From positions 86,258 to 150,257 of the forward strand of contig CAMAUX010000004.1 in assembly GCA_945861435.1 (NCBI GenBank): a stretch of 64,000 bases of DNA. The letters are read 5' to 3'. This document shows positions 35,789 through 47,500 of this stretch, in pieces. A model generated the notes under the pieces. That model was given only the letters and a program-made list of their open reading frames with translations. It was not told the DNA's origin and ran no database searches. Source of the DNA: Chthoniobacter flavus (lineage in GTDB: Bacteria; Verrucomicrobiota; Verrucomicrobiia; Chthoniobacterales; Chthoniobacteraceae). The position numbers and the translations under genes are program-made. Numbering within the stretch: position 1 is the stretch's first letter; every line of letters starts with the position of its first letter.

Positions 35789-36175
35789 TCAGCGCTCCGC
35801 ACACGGCATGGCCACAGGGCCACTCACCGCAGAACGCTCCGCAACCGAACCCGCCTTTCCATCCATCACCGCCAACCACTCCGGCTTAGCCACCACCCTG
35901 CGCACAATGTTCGGCCCCGCCACCACTGTCTTTATCCCATTTGGATAACAGTCGGTCTGCGGAAAGGGCGGCCCACTCCTGTGTTGCACCGCCCGGATCT
36001 CGTACCCGTCTCCCGAGCGCCACCACACACCCTCCGCGATCCATTCCGCCAGCAACTCACCACGCGGATTCGTCACGCGAAAGAGCGTGTATTTAGGCCC
36101 GCCCAACACACCCACAGACCCGCACCCGGCTAGCGCAACAACACCCGCAACAAGGATCAAACGTAACAGACGCAC
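35789..36175 (-). CDS. Small lipoprotein, function unknown
   Basis: A 128-residue protein with a lipobox LAGC (C18) after a short hydrophobic signal, so it should be a lipid-anchored envelope protein. The rest is about 110 residues with no domain recognised (YTLFRVTNPRGELLAEWIAE, WWRSGDGYEIRAVQ); these read like a short beta-sheet domain. It is convergent with the cytochrome genes and downstream of mnmA, with a perfect ACGCAC-5-GTGCGT repeat (36200-36216) in the gap. Confidence 0.62.
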   Translation of the reverse strand: MRLLRLILVAGVVALAGCGSVGVLGGPKYTLFRVTNPRGELLAEWIAEGVWWRSGDGYEIRAVQHRSGPPFPQTDCYPNGIKTVVAGPNIVRRVVAKPEWLAVMDGKAGSVAERSAVSGPVAMPCAER

Positions 36176-36254
36176 CCACCCACACTGTCAGCGCCTACCA
36201 CGCACCTCAAGTGCGTTTCCACCACCCGCCCCAGCCCTTTCTCATCCAACCCCA

Positions 36255-37376
36255 TCACGCCGGAACCGCCGCCACACTCTGGCGTGCAATCCATCCGCCC
36301 CCAAGCACTTCGTCCCCGCGATAACACACCGCCGCCTGCCCCGGCGTCACCGCCCGCTGCGGCTTGTGCAGACGCACTCGCGCCTTCCCATCCGCCGCAG
36401 GATACACCGTCGCCTCCGCTCCCGCATGCCCGTAGCGGATCTTCACCGTCGCCTCAAAAGGCTCCTCCCCGCAGTGATGCCAGTACGCATGGTCCATCTC
36501 GAACTCCCCCGTCACCAGATCCTCCGCATCCCCCACGATCACCCGGCTGTTCTGCGGATCGATATCGATGACATAGCGCGGCTGAGCGCTCCCGCCCGGC
36601 AACCCCTTGCGCTGACCGATCGTGAACAACTCGATCCCCTCGTGATCCCCCAGCCGGTTGCCCGCCTTGTCGTAAATCCCACCCTTGTGAAATTCCTCAG
36701 GCCCAAGGTGCGAGCGCAGGAACGCCTTGTAATCATTCCCAGGAACGAAGCAGATCTCCTGACTGTCCACCTTGTCCGCCGTCTTCAACCCGAGCTCCCG
36801 CGCAATCGCTCGGATCTGCGGCTTCTCCATCGCCCCCAGCGGACACAACGCCCGCTGCAACTGCTCCTGCCGCAGGCTGAAGAGAAAATAACTCTGATCC
36901 TTGCGCGGATCCCGCCCCTTGCGCAGCACCGCACGCCCCTCCAAATGCTCGATGATCGCGTAATGCCCCGTCGCAATGAACTGCGCCCCGATCGCCTTCG
37001 CCTTCGACCACAAATTGCCAAACTTCACCTTCTCATTGCACATCACGCACGGATTCGGTGTCCGGCCCGCTTTGTACTCCGACGCAAAGTAATCAATCAC
37101 CAGCTTCTCGAACTGGTCCGCCTCATCCACCACGTAATGCGCAATCCCCAGCGCATGCGCCACACCGCGCGCATCCGCGATCGCCTGCGGCCCGCAACAC
37201 TTGTCCTCCGCACGCGAAATACAGTCCTGCGGCCACACCTTCATCGTCACCCCCACCACGTCGTACCCCTGCTGCTTGAGCAAGTACGCCGCCACGCTCG
37301 AATCCACACCGCCGCTCATGCCGATTACCACACGCGCGCCGGCCGGCCCCACAGTTTGAGAGGATGCTGAGTTCAC
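36255..37376 (-). CDS. mnmA: tRNA-specific 2-thiouridylase MnmA
   Basis: A 373-residue enzyme that thiolates U34 of tRNA-Lys, tRNA-Glu and tRNA-Gln with ATP and sulfur from a relay. The PP-loop GMSGGVDSS is at residues 19-27. TPNPCVMCN holds C113, matching the catalytic cysteine of the Escherichia coli enzyme, and SQEICFVPG holds the partner C209. ATGHYA and the C-terminal beta-barrel (QPRYVIDIDPQNSRVIVGD) also fit. The start is taken as GTG at 37376 because it gives the usual length and has GGGGAGAG 12 bases upstream; the frame extends to 37493. Confidence 0.93.
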   Translation of the reverse strand: MNSASSQTVGPAGARVVIGMSGGVDSSVAAYLLKQQGYDVVGVTMKVWPQDCISRAEDKCCGPQAIADARGVAHALGIAHYVVDEADQFEKLVIDYFASEYKAGRTPNPCVMCNEKVKFGNLWSKAKAIGAQFIATGHYAIIEHLEGRAVLRKGRDPRKDQSYFLFSLRQEQLQRALCPLGAMEKPQIRAIARELGLKTADKVDSQEICFVPGNDYKAFLRSHLGPEEFHKGGIYDKAGNRLGDHEGIELFTIGQRKGLPGGSAQPRYVIDIDPQNSRVIVGDAEDLVTGEFEMDHAYWHHCGEEPFEATVKIRYGHAGAEATVYPAADGKARVRLHKPQRAVTPGQAAVCYRGDEVLGGGWIARQSVAAVPA

Positions 37377-37517
37377 AAGCCGCGCACTCTCCCCGCGATC
37401 CCGCGCCCGCTCAAACCAAATCTCCTTTTCACCCCCATCCCGAACTCCGGAGCTTCTCCGGGGAGATTCTCCTTGCCCATCCGCCCCGCCCACACGAATA
37501 ATCCTAGCTCTCGTTCA

Positions 37518-37609
37518 GGAAGGGTGGCTGAGTCCGGTTTAAGGCACTCGACTCGAAATCGAACGTGGGGTAATTCCCACCGCGGGTTCGAATCCCGCCC
37601 CTTCCGCCA
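37518..37609 (+). tRNA. tRNA-Ser(CGA)
   Basis: The 92-base cloverleaf has GGAAGGG pairing with CCCTTCC (acceptor), anticodon loop CTCGAAA with anticodon CGA, a long class-II variable arm (GTGGG-6-CCCAC), T stem-loop GCGGG-TTCGAAT-CCCGC, discriminator G and an encoded CCA. The 27-43 position of the anticodon stem is C-A. TTTTT follows directly after the CCA and may end the transcript. Confidence 0.95.
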
Positions 37610-37663
37610 TTTTTCCCGCGGCCACGGTCGCCGTACCCACCGCATCCCTCCATCGAGGGGCGC

Positions 37664-38947
37664 TCAGGCAAACAGCTCCTTCACCGGCTTCGCGTTGTTG
37701 CCCACCTTGAACGGCCTCTGACTCGGCGACATCACCTCGCGCCCCGTCGGGAATCCCGCCGCCCACCCAATCGATGCGTGCAACGCCCCCACCGACATCT
37801 CCCCGTCCGTCACCTCCGCACCCGCCTCGTCGGTCGCCCCGTACACAAAACCACGCTTCACCCCAGCCCCCGCAAGCACCGTCGAAAACGCCTTCGGATA
37901 ATGTCCCCGCCCGGATCCGTCGAAATTCGGCTTTCTCCCAAACTCACTCGCCACCACCACGAGTGTGGACTTGAGCAACCCGCGCGAATCCAAGTCCCCA
38001 AGCAACGCCGCGAACGCCTTGTCAAAATCCGCCCCCACCTCCTCCATCCGATCCTCGAGTCCCGTGTGCATGTCCCATCCACCGCTGCTCACCTCGATGT
38101 AACGCACCCCGTGCTCCACGAGCCGCCGCGCCAGCAAGCACCCACGCCCAAACTTCGAGCGCCCGTAGGACTCCCGCACCTTCTCCGGTTCCCCGGAAAT
38201 ATCGAACGCCTTCAAATCACTGCTCTTCATGAGCTGCAGCGTGGCGTCGTAGAAATCGCTGTAGGCCTTCACATTCTCATCGGGAAACTTCTCCCGAAAT
38301 GCCCTGTCGATGTCCTTCACAAGACTCAGCCGTTTCTCCACCGCCGCCACTCCCGCCGCAGGCTGCGAATGCTGCAGCCCGCTCTCCGGATCAAGAATGG
38401 GCAACGGACTCAGCGTCGCCGGGAAAAAGCCGTTCCCGTGCTCCGAACCGTGGTTCACGCACACCGACGACGGCAGCGTCTTATTACTCGGCCCCAGAAA
38501 CGTCTGCGCCCACGCCCCAAGGCACGGATGCTTGATCGTCCCCCTCTGCTCATACCCTGTGCGCATGAAATACTGCGCCGACGCGTGCACACCCACCTTC
38601 GCCGTCATCGAACGAATCACCGCGATCTTGTCCGACACCTTCGCAATGTTCGGCAGAAACTCCGAAAGCTGCATCCCACCCTTCGCCGTCATCCCCCCCT
38701 TGGGCCCCTTCGTAGCACCGCTCTTCGGATCAAACGTGTCGATGTGACTCATCCCCCCGCGCAGCTGCAGAAAGATGATGTGCTTCGCCAACCCAAACCC
38801 GGGGCCACCATCCGCCGCCATCGCTTCCGAACGCATCCACGGCAGCACCGAAAGCCCAAAGGCCATGCTCGCGCAACGCTCCACAAAAAGCCGCCGGCTG
38901 AACGGATCCCGCAGAATCTGAGGCTGGGTAGGGTCGAGGGGGGACAT
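37664..38947 (-). CDS. DUF1501 family secreted protein
   Basis: A 427-residue protein of the DUF1501 (sulfatase-like fold) family found beside PSD1/DUF1549 cytochromes in Planctomycetota and Verrucomicrobiota. Typical segments are IIFLQLRGGMSHIDTFDPKS, YIEVSSGGWDMHTGLED and LVVVASEFGRKPNFDGSGRG. The N terminus (RRLFVERCASMAFGLSVLP) looks like a Tat-type signal with imperfect twin arginines. It follows the DUF1549/1553 gene after 81 bases, the usual order. Confidence 0.92.
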   Translation of the reverse strand: MSPLDPTQPQILRDPFSRRLFVERCASMAFGLSVLPWMRSEAMAADGGPGFGLAKHIIFLQLRGGMSHIDTFDPKSGATKGPKGGMTAKGGMQLSEFLPNIAKVSDKIAVIRSMTAKVGVHASAQYFMRTGYEQRGTIKHPCLGAWAQTFLGPSNKTLPSSVCVNHGSEHGNGFFPATLSPLPILDPESGLQHSQPAAGVAAVEKRLSLVKDIDRAFREKFPDENVKAYSDFYDATLQLMKSSDLKAFDISGEPEKVRESYGRSKFGRGCLLARRLVEHGVRYIEVSSGGWDMHTGLEDRMEEVGADFDKAFAALLGDLDSRGLLKSTLVVVASEFGRKPNFDGSGRGHYPKAFSTVLAGAGVKRGFVYGATDEAGAEVTDGEMSVGALHASIGWAAGFPTGREVMSPSQRPFKVGNNAKPVKELFA

Positions 38948-39028
38948 AAGGTTGTTCTCTTTCTAAAAGGGGGGGCTGTGTCTTGGATCTGAATGGACTG
39001 ACGATGAATGCGGAAATGCGGCCGCTGC

Positions 39029-41140
39029 TCACTGCACAAACATGAACTCGCGCGTGTTGAAGAGCACCCAGGTCAAATCCGGCAGCTTCATCCCCTCGCT
39101 CATCAACTTCACCGCGTACTGACGCTCCGTGATCGCCGGCCGCCTCCCAAGGAAGCTGAAGTACAGGCTCTCCACCTGCTTCTCCACCGTCTTCTCCTTG
39201 GCCGCATCCCGCAGCGCCTTCGAGTTCTGACTCGCGATCACCTTCTGCACATCCCCGTTCATGAGCATCAGCACCTGCGGCACTCCGCCCTCCACACTGT
39301 CGCTGTCCGCAATCTGACGATCCGACTGCCCAAACATCCTCAAAAAATGCGACTCCCGCGAAGGCTGCGGCAACTCCGAGGCGCGCGCCATCGTCATCCC
39401 CTCAAACTGCGGCGGCGCATACCCGCCGAAGTCGGCGCTATCCAGTTTATCGCCCCCCTTCTTACCCCTCCGCGCCTTCCCCTTCCCCTTCCCCTCACCG
39501 CTAAGCTCCTGGACCTTCGCCACCACGGCCTCCACGCTCAACGGCCCATCGAGGTCCACATCCCGGATCTGCTGCGCGCGCTGCAGCTTGAACTGGTCGA
39601 GCTCCGTCCCAATCACCAGCGCCAGCACCGAGTCCCACGTCTGCGATGCGCTCATGCGCCGCAGCACCGGCCCTTGGAAAAGGTACGGCCCCTTCGCCAG
39701 ATCCGGCGTCACACTCACCTGCCGCTGATAAGCCTGCGTGTTGAAAAGCACCCGCTGAAACTCCTTCAGATCAAAACGCTCCCGCCTCATCAACTCCGTG
39801 AGACCCGCCAGTAACTCCGGGTTGAACGCCTTCGTGAGATCATCCAAATCCGCCACCGGCTCCTGCACCCCAAGCCCGAAGAGCTTCTTCCACACACGAT
39901 TGGCGATCGCCGTCGCAAAACGCGGGTTCTGCGGATGCGTCATCCATCGCCCAAACTGCCGCCGCAAATCCGGCACAGAATCCGTCTTGATCTGATACGC
40001 CGGGTTCTCCTTGTCCTTCTCCGACCACATGATGAGCCGGGGCGCCACCGCCTCCCCGGGCTTCCCGTCCTTGTACTTGTAATCCTCCGGCAACTTCGTC
40101 TGGTTGCGCCCCGTCGTCTCCACCTCCGCAAGATTGGGCGCCAGAACGCGCACCAGCATGTTCTTGTCCACATTCGCAGACTTCCCAATGCGCTTGGCCA
40201 CCCCTGTCGCCTTCGCATACGTCGTGTCCGTCGCCCCGAAAAACGACGCCATCGCGTAAAAATCCATCTCCTTCCAGTCTGCCAGCGGATGATTGTGACA
40301 CTGCGCACACGCCACATTCGCCCCAAGAAAAGTGCTCAGCGTGTTGGAAAGATTGTCCAACGGCATCCCCCGGTCCCGCAGCAAATACCCCACTGGCCCC
40401 GTGTCCGAGAGCCGCCCCTCCGCCGTGATCATCTCGTACACCATCTTGTCCCACGGCGTGTTCGCCTTCACCTGTTCCTTCACCCACTCCTCATACAGAT
40501 ACGTCTTCACCCCCTTGCCGTAGTCATCCGTGAGCCGCAGCATGTCCCCCAGCCAGTCATACATCTGCGAGGTGTACCCGGGCGACGCCAGCAACGTGTC
40601 AATGAGCCGCGCCCTCTTGTCCGCTCGCTTGTCATTGAGAAAAGCCGCCGTCTCCGGCGCGGTCGGAATGCGCCCCGCAATATCCAGATAAAGCCGCCGT
40701 ACCAGATGCTCGTCCGTCGCCGGCACATTGGGTTTCACCCCCGCCTTCGTCAGCCCCGCCAGCACCAGCGCATCCACCTTCGCGGCCCCCTCCCTCAACG
40801 CCGGCGCACGCTCCCCCTCCGCCCTGCGCGCAAACTCCCGGTCCTCCTCCACCAACTTCGCCAGCGCCAGCTTGTAGATCTTCCCCTCCCGGGTCCGCAC
40901 CTCCACTGACTCTCCATCCGAACTCCGAAACTCCGCCTCCACCTTCCGCCCATCCGCATCGCTCCACACATGCCATGCATCCAGAGGCTTGGCCTCCGGT
41001 TCCGGCTCAGCCGTCTTCTCAGCCACAGGCTTCGCATCGGAACTCTTCGCAGGAATCTTCCCCCTCTTCTCCTTGGCAAAACCAACACCAGCGCCAAGCA
41101 GCAAGGTGGACGTGACGATCAGCAGGGAGTGACGGTTCAT
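39029..41140 (-). CDS. DUF1549/DUF1553 (PSCyt2-PSD1) cytochrome-type protein with SHD1-like domain
   Basis: A 703-residue secreted protein. After a signal peptide comes an SLA1-homology-like domain (about 55-105: VWSDADGRKVEAEFRSSDGE, KLALAKLVEEDREF), then DUF1549 (about 120-325) with the heme motif CAQCH at 278-282 inside NVACAQCHNHPLADW, then DUF1553 (about 375-690, e.g. RFATAIANRVWKKLFG). These proteins are abundant and uncharacterised in planctomycetes and verrucomicrobia, and the paired DUF1501 protein is downstream. They may take part in extracellular electron transfer or polysaccharide breakdown. Confidence 0.93.
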   Translation of the reverse strand: MNRHSLLIVTSTLLLGAGVGFAKEKRGKIPAKSSDAKPVAEKTAEPEPEAKPLDAWHVWSDADGRKVEAEFRSSDGESVEVRTREGKIYKLALAKLVEEDREFARRAEGERAPALREGAAKVDALVLAGLTKAGVKPNVPATDEHLVRRLYLDIAGRIPTAPETAAFLNDKRADKRARLIDTLLASPGYTSQMYDWLGDMLRLTDDYGKGVKTYLYEEWVKEQVKANTPWDKMVYEMITAEGRLSDTGPVGYLLRDRGMPLDNLSNTLSTFLGANVACAQCHNHPLADWKEMDFYAMASFFGATDTTYAKATGVAKRIGKSANVDKNMLVRVLAPNLAEVETTGRNQTKLPEDYKYKDGKPGEAVAPRLIMWSEKDKENPAYQIKTDSVPDLRRQFGRWMTHPQNPRFATAIANRVWKKLFGLGVQEPVADLDDLTKAFNPELLAGLTELMRRERFDLKEFQRVLFNTQAYQRQVSVTPDLAKGPYLFQGPVLRRMSASQTWDSVLALVIGTELDQFKLQRAQQIRDVDLDGPLSVEAVVAKVQELSGEGKGKGKARRGKKGGDKLDSADFGGYAPPQFEGMTMARASELPQPSRESHFLRMFGQSDRQIADSDSVEGGVPQVLMLMNGDVQKVIASQNSKALRDAAKEKTVEKQVESLYFSFLGRRPAITERQYAVKLMSEGMKLPDLTWVLFNTREFMFVQ

Positions 41141-41239
41141 GGGGGGGAGCTCGAGACGAACAGGATGCTAGACAAAGCGGACAAGGGCTGGGTCAAAAAG
41201 CCAAGCATTCTCCCCGCTCATTGGGGAAACAGCACCAGA

Positions 41240-41256
41240 GTGTCTAATTAGGACAC
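41240..41256. promoter_or_regulatory. Inverted repeat GTGTC-7-GACAC upstream of the PSD1 gene
   Basis: GTGTC (41240-41244) and GACAC (41252-41256) flank TAATTAG, about 100 bases before the start of the minus-strand DUF1549/1553 gene. It could be an operator; no other copy was noticed in the window. Confidence 0.3.
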
Positions 41257-41360
41257 CAGCCGCCCCGATATTCAAGAATTGCCCCCCCTGTCTCCGCGTA
41301 CCCACGCCCCAATCCCAGCATCACCCCGATCCCAGGCTCCGCAGACCAGCACCGCCACCC

Positions 41361-41403
41361 CCATGTCGTCCATGTCGTCCATGTCGTCCATGTCGTCCAT
41401 GTG
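41361..41403. repeat. 9-bp tandem repeat CCATGTCGT
   Basis: Four perfect units of CCATGTCGT (41361-41396) and a partial fifth (CCATGTG) lie in the 438-base gap between the PSD1 gene and the giant surface protein. The repeat is outside any supported gene. Confidence 0.9.
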
Positions 41404-41485
41404 GGGCTCCTAAGTCCCACCGGCCCCCCAGCGCCTAACTAGTTACAAAACCTCATTCATTACTCCGCCGAAAAAACCAAACAAA

Positions 41486-41572
41486 CTATTGTCAATAGCC
41501 CCCTATTAAAGTAGCTGCGGCCAGCGGTTTTACGTAATTAGCTACGGCAAAAATCCAAGGGTTTTTCGAGGA
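41486..41572 (+). promoter_or_regulatory. Leader of the giant protein gene: palindrome, hairpin and ribosome site
   Basis: CTATTG-T-CAATAG (41486-41498) is a perfect 13-base palindrome with TTGTCA inside it, a candidate operator over a -35 region. GTAGCT (41511-41516) is repeated inversely as AGCTAC (41540-41545). AAAAATC-CAAG-GGTTTTT (41549-41566) forms a short hairpin that ends two bases before the ribosome site GAGGA (41568-41572), 6 bases from the ATG, so it may tune translation. No clear -10 box was found. Confidence 0.4.
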
Positions 41573-41578
41573 CTCCAT

Positions 41579-44500
41579 ATGACACATAGATCTTGGCCTT
41601 ATCGTTTACGGTCTCTTTTCAAAGGCACGCCCCGCAAACAGACCAAACAGACCAAGCAGACCCGCCGCCCCAAGGTCCTCGTCGAGCCTCTCGAAGACCG
41701 CATCGCACCCGCCATCACCGCCTTCAGCAGCGGTGTGCTTTCGCTCAGCCTCAACTTCGCAAATGAAGCCGTCACCCTCTCCCACGATGGCACCAACATC
41801 ACCATCAGCAGTACCCAAACCCTCACCGGCGCCGGCACCAGCTTTTCCTCCTCCGCCGTTCACAAAATCATCGTCACCGATTCGGGGGCGATGTCCGGCC
41901 AGTCGTTTACATTCGCCGCCGGCACCGCGATCAGCCTGTCCGACGGCCTCTCCAACACCGGCGTGGAAACCGTCACCTTCAACAACACCATCGACGCCAG
42001 CAGCGGTTCCTCCGCCATCTCGGTCGCGGCCTCCACGGCCATTGTCACCAACGCCAACCTCACTGCCGGAAGCGGCGGCGTGAGTCTCACCGCCGGAAAC
42101 ATCTCCGGAAACGGCCTCATCACCGCCACCACGGTCGATCTCACCGCCACCACCGGGATCGCCTCCAGACTTTCAGCCGCGAGCATCAGCGCCGCTTCCA
42201 CCAACGGCAACATCACCATCACCAACGCGATCGCGACCAGCGTCACCAACCTCAGCACCGGCACCGGTTCCATCACCTTCAACAACTTGTCCGGCGACGC
42301 CTCATTTTACACAACGAGCACCACCAACGGCTCCATCAGCCTCAGCACCATTGGCGGCCAATTGACCATCGTCAGCCCCACCGTTGCGGGCGGTTCAGGC
42401 AGCGACATCTCCCTGTCCAGCAACTCCTCCATCTTCGTCGACAATTCGCTGCAGGCCGCCGACGCCATCACCGTCAACTCAGGCGGCCCGTTGGATGTAA
42501 GCGGCGCCGGCAATATCACCGCAGGCGGCAGTGTGACCCTCAAATCGGGCGCACAAGGGATTTACACCGGCGGCGACATCACGACCAGCGGCGGTCTGGT
42601 GAACTTCCAATCCGCCACAGTCTTCGTCCGTCCCATCGTCATCAACACAACGGCGAACGGCGCCACCGGCGGTTCGGTGGACTTCGATAGCACCGTGACC
42701 GGCGTAAATAACGACACAAACTCCTTGGAGATCACCGCGGGCTCCACAGGCGATGTCAACTTTGACGCGCAGATTGCCGGCGACTTGACCCTCACCGCCC
42801 TGCGCTTTCTCAGCGCCAATTCCGTCACCACGGCTTCCGCCATTTCCGCCTATGCCTTGAACATCGGTTCCGGGGTCAGAAATTTCACCACCACCGGCAC
42901 CGGCGGCACCATCACCACCGCAGTAACCTTCTCCAACACCGGCACCCTCACCCTTGGCAAAGCGGGCGGCACACAGACATTCGCCGGTGGCATCACCGCC
43001 ACGGCGCCCTCCTCCGTCAGCCTCTCCGGAACCCTCGCTTCCACAGGCGCGAACATTTTCATCGGCGACGGCGGCACCCCGGTAACGCTCAACGCGGACA
43101 CCACCCTTTCCTCTGCCTCTGGCGACATCACCCTCGGCGGCACCGTGAACAGCGTCTTCGGCCTCGTCCTCAATAGCACCGGCACCAGCACCCTCGGCGG
43201 CACCAGCACGCTGGCCAGCCTCACCACCAACGCTGGCGGAACCACGGTCCTCAGCGCCGGAGCCATCACCACCGGCGGCGCGCAAACCTACAACGACGCC
43301 GTGACTCTCGGCGCCAACACCACCCTCACCTCGGGCTCTGGCAACATCACCCTCGGCGGCACCGTCAACGGCGCCTTCGACCTCACCCTCAACACCACCG
43401 GCACCAGCACCCTCGCCGGCATCGTCGGTGGCACCACCGCTCTCGCCAGCCTCGCCACCGACGACGGCGGAACCACCGTCATCAGCGGAGGAACCATCAC
43501 CACCAGCGGCCGGCAAACCTACCTCGACGCCCTAACCCTCGCCGCGGACACCACTCTCGCCGCCGGCGATATCTACCTCAGCCGCACAGTCAACGGCGCC
43601 TTCGCTCTCACCCTCAACAGCAGCGGCACCACCAGTTTCTTCGGCGTCGTCGGCGGCACCACCGCTCTGGCCAGCCTCACTACCGACGCCGGTGGCACCA
43701 CCTTATTCGGCGCCGTCCTCCTCGATCCAAGCGTCGGCACCATACGCACCAGCGGCGCCCAAACCTACAACGACGCAGTCACTCTGGGCAATGTCACCGG
43801 GCTGTCCACGAACACCAATGGGGCATTCACCTTCAATGGCACGCTCGATGGGAACTACGACCTTCAAATCTCAAACGACGGCACCGCGAACGTGTCGTTT
43901 GGCGCGGCGGTCGGATCCATCACACCCCTCCGCAGCCTCGATATCTCGGCTGCCAACAATGTGAGCGCGGTCGCCTTCAGGGTCGGCGAATTTGTCATGA
44001 ACACCTACGGCACCACCACCTTCAACGGCCCCGTGGTCACCACGACCGCCAGCACCGAATCCACCCTCCCCAGCTTCCTCATCCGCGGCGGCACGAAGGT
44101 GTCCGTAAACTCCACAATCACTGCCGCAGGCGATGTCAATCTGGGCGCAGCGACACTCAGCATCGCCTCGGCCGGCGACATCACCGCAGCTGGCCGTGTG
44201 TACTTGGGTGCTTCGACCGGCATCAGCACCGCCGGCGATATCACATCCAATGGCAACCAGATCGAATTCGACGGACAGGTAACGCTCACCGGAAACATCG
44301 CGGTGGCCACCACAGGAAACGGCAGCACCACCGGTGCAAACGTCACCTTCCACGGCTTCATCAACGCCGACAACGCCTCCAACCACCGCTCCCTCACCCT
44401 CGATGCCGGGACCGCCGGAACTCTGGAGCTCTATGGCCCCGTAGGCACCGACTCCACCAACGCGCTGAATGTCCTCACCATCACGCAATCCGGCGGAGCC

Positions 44501-47500
44501 ACCTTCTACAACTCCGTCAACGCAGCCACCGCCGCCATCACCGACACCGCCGATGGCCAGACCGTCGCGTTTCAGGGCAGCCTCACCGTCGGCACCGGCA
44601 TGACCGTCCCCGCCAACGGCGCCTTCAATGTGAGCCTCACTGGTTTCAACAACTCCATCGCCGGCACCACCACCTTCAACAACACCGGCACCCTCACGCT
44701 CGGCAGCAGTAACAGTACCACCACCTTCACCGGCGGTATCACCGCGACGGCGCCTTCCTCCATCAGCCTCGGTGGAACGATCGCTTTCACCAACACGAAC
44801 ATCTCCATCGGCGACAGCAGCACCCAGGTGACACTCAACGCCAACACCACCCTCGCCTCCGGCACTGGCAACATCACCTTCGGCAACACCGTCAACGGCG
44901 CCTTCGCCCTCACCCTCAACAGCACCGGCACCACCACACTCACCACCGCCATCGGCGCCTCCACCCCTCTGGCCAGCCTCACCACCGACGCCGCCGGAAC
45001 CACCATCTTCAATGGCGGCACCGTCACCACCAGCGGCGCCCAAACCTACAACGACGCCGTCACCCTCGGCGCCGACACCACGCTCCTCACAAATACCGGC
45101 GGCGCGCTCTCCTTCAATGGCACGCTCGATGGCAGCCACCTCCTGAAGATCAACACCAACGGCACCGGCGACGTCTCCTTTGCCGCAGCGGTCGGATCCA
45201 ACAGCGCACTCACCGGCCTCGATATCCGCAACGCCAACAATCTCACCACGACCGCCCTCAGGGCCACCGACCTTTTCCTCTCCGCGAAAGGCACCACCAC
45301 CTTCAACGCTCCAGTAATCAGCACGACCGGCGACGTCACCGTCATCAGCAAGCACATTGCGGTCAATGGCTCCGTCACTTCCGCGAACAATGTCTCCCTG
45401 TATGCCCAAACGGGAACGCTCACCATCGCCTCCGCCGGCGACATCACCGCCGCCGGCTCAGTCCAACTCCTCGGCCTCACCAGCATCCGCACCGCCGGCG
45501 ATCTCACCTCCAATGGCAGCTCCATCACAGCCTTCGGCAATGTGACCCTCACCGGAAGCATCTCGGTGGCCAGCACCGGAAACAACAACACCACCGGTGC
45601 GAATATCGCCTTCTACGGCTCCATCAACGCCGACAACGTGTCCAACCAGCGTTCCCTCACCCTCGACGCCGGAACCGGCGGAACCCTCTCGATCGCCGGT
45701 GCCGTGGGCACTGCCACCAGCAAAGCGCTGGATGTCCTCACCATCACGCAATCCGGCGGAGCCACCTTCCTCGACGCCGTCCAAGCCGCCACCGTCGCCA
45801 TCACCGACACCGCCAACGGCCAGACCGTCGCGTTCCAAGGCAACCTCGCCCTCAGCACCGGAATGACTGTCGCCGCCAACGGCGCCTACCATGTCAGCAT
45901 CACCGGATCCCTCAACTCCATCGCTGGCACCACCACCTTCCACAACACCGGCAACGTCACCCTCGGCGATGCCGCCGGCGACTCCCTCCTCTTCTCCGCA
46001 GGCCTCACCGCCACGGACCCTTCCTCCGCCAGCTTGGCCGGAAAGATCGCTTCCACCGACGCAAACATTTCCATCGGCACCGACAACACCCTGACCACCC
46101 TCAACGCCGCCACCATCCTGTCCTCCGGCGCTGGCAACCTCACCCTCGGCGGTAACGTCAACGGCGCCTTCACCCTCACTCTCAACAGCACAGGCGCCAC
46201 CACACTGAACTGCGGCATCGGCACCCTCACCGCCCTGGCCAGCCTCACCACAGACACCGGCGGAAACACCGCCCTCAATATCGGCACCATCATCACCGAT
46301 GGCGACCAATCCTATAACGACTCCGTCACCCTCGGCACCATCACCGGCCTCTCCACGAAGAACAACGGGACGATCGCCTTCCATGGCACGCTCGATGGGA
46401 ACCACAGCCTGACGATCACGGCCGACGGCACCGGAAATGTGTGGTTTGGCTCACCAGTCGGATCCGAGACCGAACTCGGCGGCCTCTACATTAGGAGCGC
46501 CAAAAACATGACCGCGGTCGCCCTCAAGACCACCGACTTGGCCATGTCCGCGACCGGCACCACCACCTTCAACGGCCCCGTTGCCATCACGAACGGCAGC
46601 ATCGTCGTCAACGGCAACGACATCGCAGTCAACGACACCATCTCTTCCGCAATCAGTGTCGGACTCAATGCCGATAGAAGTGACTCAGCGACACTCCGCA
46701 TCGCCCGGGCCGGCGACATCACCGCCGCCGGCTCAGTGTCCCTCTACGGCTTGAACGGCATCCACACCGCCGGCGATGTCACCTCGAATGGCAGCGCTAT
46801 CAAATTCGATGGAAACGTGACGCTCACCGGAAACGTCTCGGTGGCCACCACCGGAAACGACAGCTCCAACGGCGCAAACATCACGTTCGCCGGCTTCATC
46901 AACGCCGACGACGTGTCCAACCACCGCTCCCTCACACTCGACGCCGGAACCGCCGGAACCCTGTCGGTCGCCGGCGCCGTCGGCACTGCCACCAAGGCGC
47001 TCGATGTCCTCACCATCACGCAATCCGGCGGAGCCACCTTCCCCAACCCCGTCAACGCCGCCACGCTCGCCATCACCGATACCGCCGATGGCCACACCAT
47101 CGCCTTCCAAAGCGACCTCACCATCGCCACCGCAATGACCATCGCCGCCAACGGCGCCTACCACGTCAGCATCACCGGCGAGTTCATCTCCATCGCCGGC
47201 TCCACCACCTTCAACAACACCGGCACCCTCACGCTCGGCACCAGCTACGGCAACACCACCTTCACTGGCGGCCTCACCGCCACGGCTCCTTCCTCCGTCA
47301 GTCTGGCCGGAACCATCGCTTCCACCGACACGAACATTTCCATCGGCGACAGCACCACCCCGGTGGCACTCAACGCCGACATCACCCTGTCCCCGGGCTC
47401 TGGAAACATCCTACTCGCCGGCGCCATCAGCGGCGCCTTCGGCCTCACCCTCAATAGCACCGGCACACTCACCCTCGCCGGAACCAACACCTACACCGGC

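Noticed and set aside
36087..37370. 427-residue plus-strand frame opposite mnmA
   Set aside because: Arg/Pro/His-rich shadow of a gene with a complete catalytic set.
42479..46405. Minus-strand frames of 300-512 residues opposite the giant protein
   Set aside because: Gly/Ala/Val/Asp-rich repetitive shadows produced by the repeat structure of the sense gene.
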